From the IMG/VR virus record IMGVR_UViG_3300042453_001598, positions 1 to 24,216 of that record: 24,216 nucleotides of DNA, one strand, 5' to 3'. The stretch's first letter is position 1, and the number at the start of each line of letters is the position of its first letter. This document shows positions 1 through 6,243 of the stretch, one piece after another. The notes under the pieces were generated by a model. The model did no database searches. It was not told where the DNA came from and was given only the letters and a program-made list of their open reading frames with translations. The DNA is from a virus. The position numbers and the translations under genes were made by a program.

Positions 1-84
1 GCTTCATTAGTTAAAGCCATACAAGAGCAACAAGCCCTCATTAAAGCCCTTGAACAAAGAATTATTAACCTCGAAAATAAATAA
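1..84 (+). CDS. Tail fibre/tip protein, C-terminal end only (partial)
   Basis: The first 84 bases are open in frame 1 and end in TAA at 82-84, giving 27 residues that read ASLVKAIQEQQALIKALEQR and then a short tail. This heptad-like, Q/E/K-rich helix closely resembles the extreme C-terminus of phage tail fibres carrying an S74-type intramolecular chaperone domain, where a phrase such as 'LVKAIQEL...' closes the protein. That assignment is family knowledge applied to a very short piece; the bulk of the gene lies to the left of the window. Its position directly before the secreted protein, holin and amidase fits the end of a tail module. It could instead be the coiled-coil end of another tail protein. 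Confidence 0.6.
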   Translation, partial: ASLVKAIQEQQALIKALEQRIINLENK

Positions 85-85
85 A

Positions 86-682
86 ATGAGATACCTATTT
101 TTATTCCTTCCTTTGTTTTCCTTTGCTCAAGACGTTGTCAAAGACACTGTTTACATTCAAAAGCAAGGCAACATCTATTACATTATTCAGCAAACTACTT
201 TGTCGGATAGCACTGTGACAGGCTCAAAACAAATATTGGGCGATTCTGCAACTGCCATTCAAAGCCTTGTTACCGATGCAGAAAGGCAAAGTAACACGTT
301 AGCCATTCATGCAAAGCCTATTATCACAAAGGGCAAAGCGGTGCAAAGGATAAATTATTACAATGACTTGCACGTTCAAATAAGTGGTAAGCCTGTCTAT
401 TTTACAACGGCTCAAAGAGACACGGCAAAGTTTTTGGGAGACTGGAAATTAAATTTTAACGGTGAAATTATTGATGGTGTAATTGAATTAAACAACAATA
501 AGCGTTTTATTTTCAATCCTGATAATGGTAAAGTGTACACGATTTCAACCAACTTACTTTTAGCCACATTTACCAATCAAATATCTTTTACCTTTAACTC
601 CGTTAAATACGACTTGTACAAATATGCTGATGGCAAGTTTGCAACGGTGGATGGAGATGTTAGGTTAATAAAACTTGAATAA
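86..682 (+). CDS. Secreted protein of unknown function between tail fibre and holin
   Basis: A 198-residue protein starting at the ATG one base after the tail-fibre stop. An in-frame TTG start at 50 would lie inside the previous gene and is less likely. The N-terminus MRYLFLFLPLFSFAQ is a clear short signal peptide of the Bacteroidota kind, with predicted cleavage around residues 14-15, so the product should be exported to the periplasm or envelope. The mature part has no cysteines and alternates polar and aromatic residues (a likely beta-rich fold), with a segment near residues 125-160 (GDWKLNFNGEIIDG) that looks like a small beta-sandwich. I recognise no family. Its stop overlaps the holin start by one base (TAATG), so it is translated with the lysis genes. 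A role in lysis (spanin-like, outer-membrane disruption) or in envelope modification is only inference. Confidence 0.75.
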   Translation: MRYLFLFLPLFSFAQDVVKDTVYIQKQGNIYYIIQQTTLSDSTVTGSKQILGDSATAIQSLVTDAERQSNTLAIHAKPIITKGKAVQRINYYNDLHVQISGKPVYFTTAQRDTAKFLGDWKLNFNGEIIDGVIELNNNKRFIFNPDNGKVYTISTNLLLATFTNQISFTFNSVKYDLYKYADGKFATVDGDVRLIKLE

Positions 683-1086
683 TGAAAGCAGTTATTTACA
701 ACATTTTTAAACTTGGTTACGATGGCATTGCCTATTCCATTTGCTGCGGAGTGCTATTCTCGTTTTTTCTACCCATCAAACATTTCTTGATTTTTACAAT
801 CTTTGTAGTTTTTGCAGACACGGTCACGGGAATCATGGCGGCAAGGAAAAGGGGAGAGGCGATAACAAGCAAAGGGCTTTATCGCACATCGCAAAAGGTG
901 GTAACCTATTTCTGCGGTATAATGATTTTTCACGGGGCAGGAATAACATTTGGATTGCCTTCGCAAATAACATATTCTGTGAGCTTTATTATTGCAGCTA
1001 CGGAATTGTTTAGTATTTCGGAAAATATAAAATCCATTACTGGCACAAATATCGGTACAATTATTCTTAGATTTTTCAGACGTTAA
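682..1086 (+). CDS. Phage holin family protein
   Basis: A 134-residue membrane protein that should permeabilise or trigger the inner membrane so that the downstream endolysin reaches the wall. Four hydrophobic segments are visible at about residues 17-31, 34-53, 74-92 and 97-112. Between the second and third lies the diagnostic phrase DTVTGIMAARKRGEAITSKG (residues 46-65), matching the D-x-x-[TS]-G-I-x-A-A-x-x-x-G-E-x-x-x-S-K-G block of the phage_holin_4/toxin-secretion holin family. The C-terminus is basic (LRFFRR), as in many holins. It overlaps the previous stop by one base and is followed by a hypothetical gene and the amidase, a normal lysis cassette. Family membership is well supported; its actual lysis function is inferred from context. 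Confidence 0.88.
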   Translation: MKAVIYNIFKLGYDGIAYSICCGVLFSFFLPIKHFLIFTIFVVFADTVTGIMAARKRGEAITSKGLYRTSQKVVTYFCGIMIFHGAGITFGLPSQITYSVSFIIAATELFSISENIKSITGTNIGTIILRFFRR

Positions 1087-1097
1087 AAACAAATAAT

Positions 1098-1397
1098 ATG
1101 CAGACTAATTTAAAAGAGGCTTTAAAAAGCGCAGACACAATCAATAGTCCATTGGGCGACGTGGCTTGTTTTGCTTTCAATTTTGCGGAACTTGCGCAAG
1201 AGGTAAATGTACTTCTTACGGACGATGGGAAAAAAGTCAAATTAACCTGGCGAGAATATGTTAAACTTGCTCAAATCATTTGGGACAAGATTAAGGAAAC
1301 AAGCAAAGAATGTGCTGGGAAAGAGATAGAGGTGAAACTTCCTCCTAAATTATCGCTCGTAGCTGCAGGTTTTTCGCTCATCGGGTTTAAGTTATAG
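1098..1397 (+). CDS. Hypothetical phage protein in lysis cassette
   Basis: A 99-residue soluble protein, mostly helical by composition, without signal peptide or clear membrane anchor. The C-terminus (LSLVAAGFSLIGFKL) is mildly hydrophobic. I recognise no domain. It lies 11 bases after the holin stop and 70 bases before the amidase, so it belongs to the lysis operon; a regulatory (antiholin-like) role would be conjecture. It uses an ATG preceded by the A-rich stretch typical of this genome and has codon use like its neighbours. Confidence 0.75.
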   Translation: MQTNLKEALKSADTINSPLGDVACFAFNFAELAQEVNVLLTDDGKKVKLTWREYVKLAQIIWDKIKETSKECAGKEIEVKLPPKLSLVAAGFSLIGFKL

Positions 1398-1424
1398 GCG
1401 CAGAGAAGTCGCTACCTTAGTGCC

Positions 1425-1465
1425 AAGGGGAGTTGATTAATTTCTTCTCCCCTTAAAAATATAAA
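1425..1465 (+). promoter_or_regulatory. Hairpin leader in front of the amidase
   Basis: Bases 1425-1432 (AAGGGGAG) and 1447-1454 (CTCCCCTT) form a perfect 8-bp stem with a 14-nt loop, just upstream of the amidase ATG at 1468. The stem is followed by CTTAAAAATATAAA (1452-1465), and the identical 14-mer follows the hairpin in front of the connector gene at 23397-23410. There is no U-tract, so I read it as an mRNA stability/processing or translation leader element and not as a classic terminator. Confidence 0.5.
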
Positions 1466-1467
1466 AT

Positions 1468-2130
1468 ATGAAAGCAAATGAATTTTTAATATGCCTTGAT
1501 GCCGGGCATGGTGGCATGAGAAACGGAACGGGCCCAGAGAAATATGTTACCTATCCTTCAAAGTGCTACCAACATCGCACAGGCAAGTTTCATTCCTATG
1601 GATGGTTTTTTGAAGGAGTGTTTAATCGCTCTTTAGCTAACTATTTAGAGCAGTACCTCCTTGACTATGGCTTTAAAGTTAAAAAGATATACGAGCCTAT
1701 CAATGACACAACATTGAATAAACGCTGCCAACTTGCCAACTCCTACGCATCTGTAGCTAAACACTCTGTCCTTGTTTCTATTCATGGCAATGCTGCCGCA
1801 GCAACAACTGCCAGAGGATGGGAGATATTTACATCACCTGGACAAACGAAAGCGGATCTCCTTGCGACTTGCATCGGGGAGCAGGTAAAGAGTAGTACAC
1901 CAGGCTGGGTGCATAGAGCTGATTATTTAGATGGTGATTTAGATAGGGAGGCAAGGTTTACTATGCTTACCGGTGTATCAATGCCTGCGGTGTTGTCGGA
2001 GAATGGATTCTTTACCAATTATTCTGATGCAGGATTAATGATTGATTTGTCTTGGCAGCAGAGTATTGCTAAAGCGCACGCAAAGGGCATCTTAGACTAC
2101 GCTGTGCAGCAAGGTGTAATGTGGGAATAA
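1468..2130 (+). CDS. N-acetylmuramoyl-L-alanine amidase endolysin (Amidase_3)
   Basis: A 220-residue zinc amidase that cleaves the lactoyl-L-alanine bond of peptidoglycan and serves as the phage endolysin. The Amidase_3 signature is complete: LDAGHGG with zinc ligand H14, EGVFNRSLA with ligand E49, SIHGNA with ligand H106, and LSENGFFTN with catalytic E178. The catalytic domain fills the whole protein; there is no signal peptide and no separate wall-binding domain, so it depends on the holin encoded 380 bases upstream for release. A long insertion between residues 17 and 44 precedes the second zinc ligand. It is the last rightward gene before a bidirectional terminator whose A-tract includes the stop codon. 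Codon use is like its neighbours. Confidence 0.95.
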   Translation: MKANEFLICLDAGHGGMRNGTGPEKYVTYPSKCYQHRTGKFHSYGWFFEGVFNRSLANYLEQYLLDYGFKVKKIYEPINDTTLNKRCQLANSYASVAKHSVLVSIHGNAAAATTARGWEIFTSPGQTKADLLATCIGEQVKSSTPGWVHRADYLDGDLDREARFTMLTGVSMPAVLSENGFFTNYSDAGLMIDLSWQQSIAKAHAKGILDYAVQQGVMWE

Positions 2131-2158
2131 AAAAGGCGCAAGTATCTCTCTTGCGCCT
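2129..2158. terminator. Bidirectional intrinsic terminator between late and early operons
   Basis: Perfect 9-bp stem 2134-2142 (AGGCGCAAG) with 2150-2158 (CTTGCGCCT), 7-nt loop. Leftward transcripts read the stem and then six T (complement of 2129-2134), an excellent rho-independent terminator 27 bases after the stop of the gene at 2186. Rightward, the stem is followed by a weaker TCTT. It separates two converging transcription units. Confidence 0.9.
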
Positions 2159-2185
2159 CTTAAACACCTTAAACATCAACAAACA

Positions 2186-2479
2186 CTAATTAACAACTAT
2201 ATCCTGCAGTAACTTATTTAATAATCTAACGGCTGATTCTTTTACATCTTCTTTCTCGTTGTTAATTTTAACTACTTGCCATAACAAAGATACCATTCTT
2301 TCTGGATTCATATACTGGTAAAATTGTTTGTTTCTTTCATCTTTGGAATTGTAAAAAGATACAAGTGTTGATGCTGATGATACAACATTATTTGTCTTAA
2401 TTCCTTTTGGATACTTTGCTATCATAGCATCACAAAGTGCTATCTGCTTCTTATCCAGTCCATAGTTTTTAACAGCCAT
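2186..2479 (-). CDS. Hypothetical protein, last gene of leftward operon
   Basis: A 97-residue soluble protein with no family I recognise. Two helical halves are visible: residues 8-22 (charged/hydrophobic) and 57-95 (MVSLLWQVVKINNE then a leucine-rich helix). The start ATG at 2479 lies inside the last codons of a short upstream gene (2469-2645), so the two are coupled. It is the terminal gene of the leftward operon and is followed by the strong terminator at 2129-2158. Confidence 0.7.
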   Translation of the reverse strand: MAVKNYGLDKKQIALCDAMIAKYPKGIKTNNVVSSASTLVSFYNSKDERNKQFYQYMNPERMVSLLWQVVKINNEKEDVKESAVRLLNKLLQDIVVN

Positions 2480-2645
2480 GTGTACCTATTTTTAAAAGTG
2501 ATAGTTTAGTTTTCTCTTGTTTCATGCGTTGTTCAATAATGCCCATAAACCATTTATCTTGTTTTCTCCGATCCTTCATTGATTCGGCTATGTATATTTG
2601 TTCAAGATTGTTAAGACGTTTTCTGATAACTTTTTCCTGTATCAT
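2469..2645 (-). CDS. Short charged helical protein, 58 aa (easily missed)
   Basis: An ATG at 2645 overlaps the TGA of the RuvC-like gene (ATGA at 2642-2645), and the frame stays open to TAA at 2469-2471, which lies 11 bases inside the next gene. The 58-residue product begins MIQEKVIRKRLNNLEQIYIA and is rich in K, R, E and Q, so it should be a basic, mostly helical, possibly coiled-coil protein. No family is recognised. Without it there would be a 162-base hole in an otherwise gapless operon; the tight overlap at both ends is the main evidence that it is real. It may be a partner of the resolvase, but that is inference. Confidence 0.7.
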   Translation of the reverse strand: MIQEKVIRKRLNNLEQIYIAESMKDRRKQDKWFMGIIEQRMKQEKTKLSLLKIGTHGC

Positions 2646-3100
2646 TTGAAATATGCTTTTGATATTAACGCTAATTGGAAAGCGTCAATTTCATCTTGTG
2701 ATAATTTTTTGTTTCCAGTCACTTCAAGCTTCATTCCTTTAATTACGGACATGGCATAATCCAATGTCCATTTGCTTCCTTTATCCTGTGGTGATATTCC
2801 TTTTACTGTATGTCCATACAACTCCAACCAATCAATGGTAAATCTACTGGCACCTTGGTTCATGCCTACATTTCGACTAATCTTCGTTCGTGCCTTACCA
2901 TCAACATATTTTCTAAAGGTAATATTCTGTAAAGATGAATCTTCTACAACTACTTTTATATCCGTTGACCAAGTCAGTGCATCCCTTGCCCAGTCAGCAA
3001 GTTTCTTGTACTTTCCAAAATAAACTTTATCCTCATCAATAATACACACGGCAAATCCGTTAAGCCTCATAGATGGGTCAATGCCTACGAATTTTGCCAT
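2642..3100 (-). CDS. RuvC-like Holliday junction resolvase (RNase H fold)
   Basis: A 152-residue nuclease of the RuvC/RNase H-like superfamily, expected to cut four-way junctions during phage replication or before packaging. The fold markers are in order: strand 1 FVGIDPSMRLNGFAV with catalytic D8; strand 4 VVVEDSSL with E53; the NVGMNQGASR helix (77-86) characteristic of RuvC-type phage resolvases; a KGISPQDKGSKW segment; and a C-terminal LSQDEIDAFQLAL with acidic D136 and D139. The length agrees with phage and bacterial RuvC (about 150-175 aa). It overlaps the preceding membrane-protein gene by 23 bases and the following short gene by 4. Confidence 0.85.
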   Translation of the reverse strand: MAKFVGIDPSMRLNGFAVCIIDEDKVYFGKYKKLADWARDALTWSTDIKVVVEDSSLQNITFRKYVDGKARTKISRNVGMNQGASRFTIDWLELYGHTVKGISPQDKGSKWTLDYAMSVIKGMKLEVTGNKKLSQDEIDAFQLALISKAYFK

Positions 3101-3980
3101 AAGTTATTTTTTTATTTAAAAAGTTACGTTTAAAATATTTGCTTACAAATTTTAGCAATTCAATATAGTCATAGTATTTATTTTTATACTTCCATAAACC
3201 TGCTACTGGATAGTATTCAAAGTTCTGTGTGCCGTAAGTCATAAACATAGTATTATCATAGGTTGTCCTACTGTAGCCATCCCACAAATTAATGCCAGAT
3301 AACATATCATAGGTAATCGTATCAACTGTATAGCTTTCATCTGCCTCACTGTAATAGCGTCTTTCCAACAAGCCTTTATCTATCTTTTCAAGGCTCATGG
3401 TATTGTATGCAAAAAAATGATTATTCTGTGCTGGTAAATAGGCAACTGTTAGCATAAAGCAAACGGCCATTGTAAACTTGATCGGCTGCGTGCTGCTAAT
3501 GTTTGTTGTAGTCGTTTCTTTAACTAACCTTCTCCTCCTTGTCCTTGGCTCTTTAATACCTATGCCGTATGCCTCTATGCCTTTCTCAATAAACTGTATT
3601 TCAAGAACATATCCAAAGCAGATAATAGCACCAATGAAGAAAAACATAGCGTAAAACTCTGCACCAGTGCTTTGCCCTTGTATGCTAAACCATAACTCTA
3701 ACAATGCTATTACTGTAGCAGCAGCAGCAACACGCGGAGGAAATTTACTGCGCTTGTCGGATGGGTTAAGGAAATCAATAAAGACAACGGCAAATCTGCC
3801 AAACTGGAGCATAAGAGAGGCAGGGATAGATAGCAGCAGAGGAAGGGGAAGAAAGTACACATTGAGAGCTGCGGTAATAAGGTAAGTTAATATTATACCT
3901 GTAAAAATAATCTTTGGCATTGAGGAGGTAATGTCCTGGAATAGCCATTCAAAGTTCTGATTGTTAAAATTCTTTTTCAT
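3078..3980 (-). CDS. Multi-pass membrane protein of unknown function
   Basis: A 300-residue protein with hydrophobic stretches at about residues 23-43, 45-70, 82-101, 108-127 and 167-183, a strongly basic cytosolic stretch RTRRRRLVK at 146-154, and a C-terminal soluble region of about 110 residues rich in Tyr, Asp and Asn. I do not recognise the family. It is the first gene after the promoter at 4010-4026 and overlaps the resolvase gene by 23 bases. Such a large membrane protein in an early operon could act in superinfection exclusion or membrane-anchored replication; both are conjecture. The C-terminal part has a different composition from the N-terminal part, so a fusion is possible. Confidence 0.75.
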   Translation of the reverse strand: MKKNFNNQNFEWLFQDITSSMPKIIFTGIILTYLITAALNVYFLPLPLLLSIPASLMLQFGRFAVVFIDFLNPSDKRSKFPPRVAAAATVIALLELWFSIQGQSTGAEFYAMFFFIGAIICFGYVLEIQFIEKGIEAYGIGIKEPRTRRRRLVKETTTTNISSTQPIKFTMAVCFMLTVAYLPAQNNHFFAYNTMSLEKIDKGLLERRYYSEADESYTVDTITYDMLSGINLWDGYSRTTYDNTMFMTYGTQNFEYYPVAGLWKYKNKYYDYIELLKFVSKYFKRNFLNKKITYGKIRRH

Positions 3981-4009
3981 GTTTGTGATGTTTTAATAAT
4001 TAATGATAG

Positions 4010-4026
4010 CAAATATACAAAGTATA
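4010..4026 (-). promoter_or_regulatory. Leftward promoter/operator, 17-bp conserved box
   Basis: Read leftward, the box TATACTTTGTATATTTG contains the Bacteroidota -7 element TATATTTG (complement of 4010-4017) and a 5-3-5 inverted repeat TATAC-TTT-GTATA that overlaps it. The same 17 bases occur at 9139-9155. It lies 30 bases upstream of the membrane-protein start and just past the terminator of the preceding operon. No good -33 TTTG is seen here. Confidence 0.6.
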
Positions 4027-4046
4027 TTTATATATTATAATAAAAT

Positions 4047-4077
4047 AAAAAAAAAATGGGAAATAAAATACTTCCCA
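4047..4077 (-). terminator. Leftward intrinsic terminator
   Basis: Complement of 4072-4077 and 4057-4062 forms a 6-bp stem (TGGGAA/TTCCCA, 9-nt loop), followed on the leftward strand by ten T (complement of 4047-4056). It lies 15 bases after the stop of the gene at 4092 and ends the nucleotide-metabolism operon. Confidence 0.85.
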
Positions 4078-4091
4078 CTACAAACCACTAA

Positions 4092-4280
4092 TCACTCCTT
4101 TTGGAAAAGTTCTTCTCTGCGCTTGTGCATCTCATCTGCTGGCATAATAGTTAACTCTTTTGCGGTTGTTTCAATCCGTAGTTCTTTAAATCTTTCAATA
4201 GCCTCTGCCACATCATTAGCAGCTACACTTACAATTCCTTCTCTGTACTTTATTATAAAGCGCTTTGTTTTAACTTCCAT
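4092..4280 (-). CDS. Small hypothetical protein, 62 aa
   Basis: Begins MEVKTKRFIIKYREG, with a beta-hairpin-like N-terminus followed by an amphipathic helix (VAEAIERFKELR) and a charged end (HKRREELFQKE). I chose the ATG at 4280 because the stop of the preceding 42-aa gene overlaps it by one base (TAATG); an upstream ATG at 4289 would add three residues inside that gene. No family recognised. It is the last gene before the terminator at 4047-4077. Confidence 0.7.
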   Translation of the reverse strand: MEVKTKRFIIKYREGIVSVAANDVAEAIERFKELRIETTAKELTIMPADEMHKRREELFQKE

Positions 4281-4408
4281 TAGTACCATTTTTTTAAAGT
4301 GTCAACAATAAAATAAATGGCATAAGATAGTGTTATAATACCTCCAATGGCTACAATAATAACTGCAATGTCTTTGCCTAATTTCTGTTTTTCTTGTTCT
4401 GTTAGCAT
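4280..4408 (-). CDS. Small single-pass membrane protein, 42 aa (easily missed)
   Basis: ATG at 4408, two bases after the dCTP deaminase stop, open to TAA at 4280-4282, whose last base is shared with the next start. The product has a charged N-terminus (MLTEQEKQKLGKD), one hydrophobic helix at about residues 14-35 (IAVIIVAIGGIITLSYAIYF) and a short basic end (LKKWY). This N-out/C-in or N-in/C-out arrangement cannot be settled from sequence. The exact fit between neighbouring genes supports it as real. Function unknown; phage one-pass microproteins often act in lysis timing or superinfection exclusion. Confidence 0.7.
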   Translation of the reverse strand: MLTEQEKQKLGKDIAVIIVAIGGIITLSYAIYFIVDTLKKWY

Positions 4409-4410
4409 GG

Positions 4411-4944
4411 TTATCTGTTTAAATAGTTTTTACTTGCGACTGGATCTTTGCCCTGGTCTTTATACTTTGCATCTGCCTTGCTGGCATAGTCGGTGTACGG
4501 CATTTCGCTAATGTCGTGGTAGCAAATTTGGGCAATCTTCATGCCAGGATATATTTTAACTGGCTGTACACAAACAAGCTCTAAAGTCCAATGCCCTCTA
4601 AAATTTACATCTCCAAATCCTGCAGTCACATGAACAAATAAACCTAATCTTCCTAAACTCGATTTACCTTGTATAATTGGAACGTGGCGAAGTGTCTCCG
4701 TATATTCTACAGTTGAGGCAAGGTATAAAATGTTAGGCTGCAAAATCATTCCTTCTTCTGGAATAATCATAGGAGCGTAGGCATTCTTCTTCCTGGTATC
4801 AAGAATATGGTCAGTGTACATTAGCAAAGTATTGCTTAGTGTTAAGTCAACACTATTAGTACCAATGTTTGCCTCTATTAATGGCTCAATGACGATGTTT
4901 TTTAATGCTATTTCGTCAATAATGGTCTTGTCTGTTAAAATCAT
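4411..4944 (-). CDS. dcd: dCTP deaminase, possibly bifunctional DCD-DUT
   Basis: A 177-residue enzyme converting dCTP to dUTP (or directly to dUMP in bifunctional members) for thymidylate synthesis. It has the trimeric dUTPase-like fold motifs: NSVDLTL (30-36), the phosphate-binding QGKSSLGRLGLFVHVTAG (92-109), FRGHWTLEL with the catalytic-type E122, YPGMKIAQICYH, and a C-terminal KYKDQGKDPVAS corresponding to the YxxQxGPxxS tail that closes over the nucleotide. The TAG after HV resembles the bifunctional deaminase/dUTPases of Mycobacterium and Methanocaldococcus more than the TAH of E. coli Dcd. No separate dUTPase is encoded in the window and ThyX lies three genes upstream, which fits a bifunctional enzyme, but this remains inference. 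Confidence 0.92.
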   Translation of the reverse strand: MILTDKTIIDEIALKNIVIEPLIEANIGTNSVDLTLSNTLLMYTDHILDTRKKNAYAPMIIPEEGMILQPNILYLASTVEYTETLRHVPIIQGKSSLGRLGLFVHVTAGFGDVNFRGHWTLELVCVQPVKIYPGMKIAQICYHDISEMPYTDYASKADAKYKDQGKDPVASKNYLNR

Positions 4945-4954
4945 TTTATTGGTT

Positions 4955-5266
4955 TTAAGATATTGATTTTGTTAAAATATTTTTAATATCCTCTAAAGTA
5001 ATTATTTCAGTATTATTTATACATTCAAGAATACTATCAATAGCAAATTTCATTTTTGGAGCTAAGCAAATTAACTCGGCATCTTTCATTGATAACCCTC
5101 CTTTAATATCTTTATTAACTTCATTTAATCCAATAATCATTAAGTTTTCTGATTCTCCATTATCGTCAGCTTCTATATCTCTAATTATAATTTGAGAACC
5201 ATTTAACATTGGTTTAAATTGATTTATATCTATATACCAATCTTTATATTTTTTTTGCTTACTCAT
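4955..5266 (-). CDS. Hypothetical protein, 103 aa
   Basis: An AT-rich gene for a soluble 103-residue protein. The N-terminal half is mixed alpha/beta with an acidic stretch (IEADDNGESEN, residues 31-41). The second half (LSMKDAELICLAPKMKFAID, 58-77, then a helix to the end) is typical of small phage proteins carrying an 'AELI..AP.M...L' motif, which recur in many phages without assigned function. It overlaps the upstream gene by four bases (ATGA at 5263-5266), so it is translationally coupled to the nucleotide-metabolism genes. Confidence 0.7.
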   Translation of the reverse strand: MSKQKKYKDWYIDINQFKPMLNGSQIIIRDIEADDNGESENLMIIGLNEVNKDIKGGLSMKDAELICLAPKMKFAIDSILECINNTEIITLEDIKNILTKSIS

Positions 5267-5568
5267 TTCTTTAAATCATTTAGTTCTGGATGAGTAAAAT
5301 AAAACTCTGTCAGCATTGCAGCATTGCACATCAAGTGTGCTGAGTGCAGTAGTCCACTTTCAGCGTCAATCATTTCACCAAGGCGCATTGCTTCCAGGTG
5401 ACGCATAGCGGAGGCAATGACAACGGAGAAGGGAAAGCCTTTCTCCCAGTTACCGGCAGGATACTTTTCTAAACCTTGTGTCCATACTTTGGCATATTCT
5501 CTTTGGGCAATGGCTGGGCAAAGGTCGTAGCGTAGCTTATTTTCATTGTGTCGCATAGCTTCTTTCAT
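5263..5568 (-). CDS. DUF5664-type dATP/dGTP diphosphohydrolase-like protein
   Basis: A 101-residue protein with the hallmarks of the phage family annotated as dATP/dGTP diphosphohydrolase N-terminal domain (DUF5664): KLRYDLCPA, a helix YAKVWTQGLEKYPAGNWEKG, then MRHLEAMRLGEMIDAESGLL and HSAHLMCNAAMLTE. The K-Y-x-x-x-N-W phrase, the R-H-L-E, and the E-S-G-L-x-H-x-A-H segment (acidic/His metal-binding candidates) are conserved features of that all-alpha NTP-pyrophosphatase-like group. It would hydrolyse purine dNTPs or adjust the dNTP pool. It sits between ThyX and the downstream deaminase, sharing ATGA overlaps on both sides, which supports nucleotide metabolism. Biochemical activity is inferred from family naming only. 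Confidence 0.75.
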   Translation of the reverse strand: MKEAMRHNENKLRYDLCPAIAQREYAKVWTQGLEKYPAGNWEKGFPFSVVIASAMRHLEAMRLGEMIDAESGLLHSAHLMCNAAMLTEFYFTHPELNDLKK

Positions 5569-6206
5569 AGGTGAAATGCTTCTAAAGATAATATAAATTT
5601 ATTTGTAAGTTTTAATTCATGCAGCATCTCCATAGCTATATATCTTGTTTCTGCCTGGGCATTTGCGTCAATGCGTAGCTTAAACATATTTATGTACGCG
5701 TAGAGAGATCCAGTCCAGATAAAGGTAGTATTTAAGTTTAACGGTAAAATAGTACGCGCTTGTTCCTTTGATACTCCAAGTTCTATTAACGTGTGATACG
5801 CTCTTTTAGCATGGTCAATCATTTGGTCTTCTATAAACTTTGCCTTCTCTGCCACATCAGTAAACAACATACCTTCGCTGCCTTGCTTACTTGACTTGCT
5901 TTGTTTCCTCCATACATTGACCTTAGTGTATGTATCGGAAAAATCAACGTATCTGCCAGATATACTATTGGCAGATAAGCCTACCTGGTGCTTGAACAAC
6001 TGCCGCTCAACATAGATAGGGCAAGTTATCCGGTACTGTATCTGCGGATGGCGAAAGGGCGAAGTGTGACCATGTGAGGCAAGGTAATTTATTAGGCTTT
6101 TGTTTTCGCCACTGGTGTAATTGGTTGCGTCCTTGCCATAGCTGACGCGAGCTGCGTTAACTACCATTTCATCATTGCCAAATATTTCTAATAGTTCTAT
6201 TTTCAT
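5565..6206 (-). CDS. thyX: Flavin-dependent thymidylate synthase ThyX
   Basis: A 213-residue FAD-dependent enzyme making dTMP from dUMP with methylenetetrahydrofolate and NADPH. Supporting motifs are NAARVSYGKD (17-26), the HTSPFRHPQIQYRI segment (47-60), VERQLFKHQVGLSANSISGR (66-85) as the ThyX signature, and the C-terminal ARTILPLNLNT...LRIDANAQAETR substrate-binding block (150-188). The classical RHR-X7-S signature is here KHQ followed by a spacer one residue longer before S83, as in a phage-type subgroup with FKHK/FKHQ. The ATG at 6206 lies downstream of a 360-base non-coding region, so thyX heads a coupled run of thyX, the DUF5664-like gene, a hypothetical and dcd. Confidence 0.93.
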   Translation of the reverse strand: MKIELLEIFGNDEMVVNAARVSYGKDATNYTSGENKSLINYLASHGHTSPFRHPQIQYRITCPIYVERQLFKHQVGLSANSISGRYVDFSDTYTKVNVWRKQSKSSKQGSEGMLFTDVAEKAKFIEDQMIDHAKRAYHTLIELGVSKEQARTILPLNLNTTFIWTGSLYAYINMFKLRIDANAQAETRYIAMEMLHELKLTNKFILSLEAFHL

Positions 6207-6217
6207 TTTATCATTTT

Positions 6218-6229
6218 GTTGACGTCAAC
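6218..6229. repeat. 12-bp perfect palindrome just upstream of thyX
   Basis: GTTGACGTCAAC reads identically on both strands and lies 12 bases upstream of the thyX start codon, where a dimeric repressor could block translation initiation or transcription. A 12-bp palindrome is expected a few times by chance in a window this size, so only the position makes it notable. Confidence 0.35.
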
Positions 6230-6243
6230 GATATGGTTAAAAG

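Noticed and set aside
50-85. TTG start that would extend the secreted protein by 12 residues
   Set aside because: It overlaps the tail-fibre C-terminus and would bury the signal peptide; the ATG at 86 is one base after the previous stop.
3667-3885. Rightward 72-codon frame inside the membrane-protein gene
   Set aside because: Antisense to a well-supported leftward gene, and it lacks any recognisable feature.
4003-4311. Rightward open frame of 102 codons
   Set aside because: Antisense to two coupled small genes and across a terminator and promoter; low-complexity Ser/Ile content with no family.
6218-6229. 12-bp palindrome as a definite operator
   Set aside because: A few such palindromes are expected by chance in 24 kb; kept only as a weak site because of its position.
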